Assembly: GCA_964582985.1 (NCBI GenBank)
Contig: CAZOUM010000100.1
Span: 1-6,274 of the forward strand
Length of the DNA: 6,274 bases
DNA from: CAZQYB01 sp964582985
GTDB taxonomy: Bacteria > Planctomycetota > Phycisphaerae > Sedimentisphaerales > Anaerobacaceae
Direction of reading: 5' to 3'
Below, piece by piece: positions 5,593-6,274 of the stretch. A model generated the notes under the pieces. The model was not told the origin of the DNA. It did not search any database and saw only the letters and a list, made by a program, of their open reading frames with translations. The position numbers were made by a program, and so were the translations under genes. Within the stretch, counting starts at the first letter, position 1; the number at the start of each line of letters is the position of its first letter.

Positions 5593-6274
5593 CTAACCGA
5601 CAAGCAGCAATAAAGATAGTCAAGCGATTACGCAGCAATGGCTTTGACGCTCTGTTGGCGGGCGGCTGTGTCCGCGATATGCTGCTTGGCCGGCCCGCCA
5701 AAGATTACGATGTCGCGACGAATGCCCATCCCAAAGACGTAATGAAATTGTTCAGACGCACGCTAAAGGTGGGAGCGAAATTCGGCGTTGTCATCGTTTT
5801 GCTTGAGAACCGTCGGGTAGAAGTCGCCACATTCCGGACAGAGACCGGCTATGTTGACGGCAGGCACCCCGGCAAGGTGGAATTTGCCGGCGCGGCCGAA
5901 GATGCCTCCCGAAGAGACTTTACTATAAACGGAATGTTTTACGACCCGCTGAGAAAAGAGGTAATCGATTATGTCAGCGGCCAAGCAGACCTCAAAAAGA
6001 AAGTAGTCCGAACTATTGGTGTCCCGAGAGAGCGGTTCGGCGAAGATTATCTGCGGATGCTGCGGGCCGTGCGATTTGCAACTCAGCTCGGATTCGCAAT
6101 TGAACCGCGCACCTGGTCGGCGATTTACAGGAAGGCAGCAAATATAACTAAGATAAGCGGCGAACGGATACGTATGGAGCTGGAAGGCATACTCATCAGC
6201 CCGAATCGTTCTGCCGGCGTGTCCCTGTTGATTGAGAGCGGATTGGCTGAAGCAATTTTCCCCGCCTTTGTTGG
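5589..6274 (+). CDS. Class II CCA-adding/poly(A) polymerase family nucleotidyltransferase (partial)
   Basis: The N-terminal 228 residues, open to the right edge. This family adds CCA, or only part of it, to tRNA 3' ends, or adds poly(A) tails. Visible motifs are GGCVRD (25-30), the metal-binding DYD (39-41), KVGAKFGVV (60-68), the HPGKVEFA segment (93-100) with ASRRDFTINGM (106-116), and EDYLRMLRAVRF (152-163), the nucleotide-selecting EDxxR helix of class II enzymes. The head and neck domains are present; the body, tail and any HD domain would lie outside. Some bacteria split CCA and A addition between two such enzymes, so full CCA activity cannot be asserted. The start is fixed by the ATGA overlap with rsmD (5589-5592), and coupled translation is likely. 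Confidence 0.94.
   Translation, partial: MTNRQAAIKIVKRLRSNGFDALLAGGCVRDMLLGRPAKDYDVATNAHPKDVMKLFRRTLKVGAKFGVVIVLLENRRVEVATFRTETGYVDGRHPGKVEFAGAAEDASRRDFTINGMFYDPLRKEVIDYVSGQADLKKKVVRTIGVPRERFGEDYLRMLRAVRFATQLGFAIEPRTWSAIYRKAANITKISGERIRMELEGILISPNRSAGVSLLIESGLAEAIFPAFV

Noticed and set aside
5480..5984. Minus-strand open frames over the rsmD and nucleotidyltransferase region
   Set aside because: Antisense to well-supported motif-rich genes, with no recognisable domain or start signal.

Overview
This 6.3 kb stretch of bacterial chromosome is almost fully coding and holds no recognisable mobile element, CRISPR array, rRNA or tRNA gene. A compact divergent promoter region at about 561-704 separates a leftward gene from a run of seven rightward genes. 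The organism cannot be named with certainty. A Planctomycetota (Phycisphaerae-like) origin is my best guess, for three reasons: one gene resembles the 'HYExAFE' family, which I recall mainly from planctomycetes; HisRS is of the variant type with GFGxGD in motif 3; and Shine-Dalgarno signals are strong for some genes and weak for others. This rests on family recall and not on a search.

Layout. Leftward (1-560): the N-terminal 186 residues of an RluA-type rRNA/tRNA pseudouridine synthase, running off the left edge of the window. Rightward: a YkgJ-like cysteine-cluster protein with a lysine-rich tail (705-1103); histidyl-tRNA synthetase hisS, overlapping it by ATGA (1100-2389); a small VOC/glyoxalase-fold protein (2431-2838); a HYExAFE-like protein with a possible PD-(D/E)xK nuclease core (2880-3395); a 538-residue predicted secreted protein made of two copies of an unrecognised ~237-residue unit (3410-5026); the 16S rRNA m2G966 methyltransferase rsmD, overlapping the previous gene by 13 nt (5014-5592); and the N-terminal part of a class II CCA-adding/poly(A) polymerase family nucleotidyltransferase, overlapping rsmD by ATGA (5589 to the right edge).

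The tight spacing (overlaps of 4, 13 and 4 nt; gaps of 41, 41 and 14 nt) and the lack of any convincing internal terminator suggest one transcript. Its theme is RNA maturation and translation: pseudouridylation opposite, then tRNA aminoacylation, rRNA methylation and tRNA 3'-end completion. Three members do not obviously fit: the VOC protein, the HYExAFE-like protein and the duplicated secreted protein. The secreted protein is the least explained gene here, and the HYExAFE-like protein is the next most interesting.
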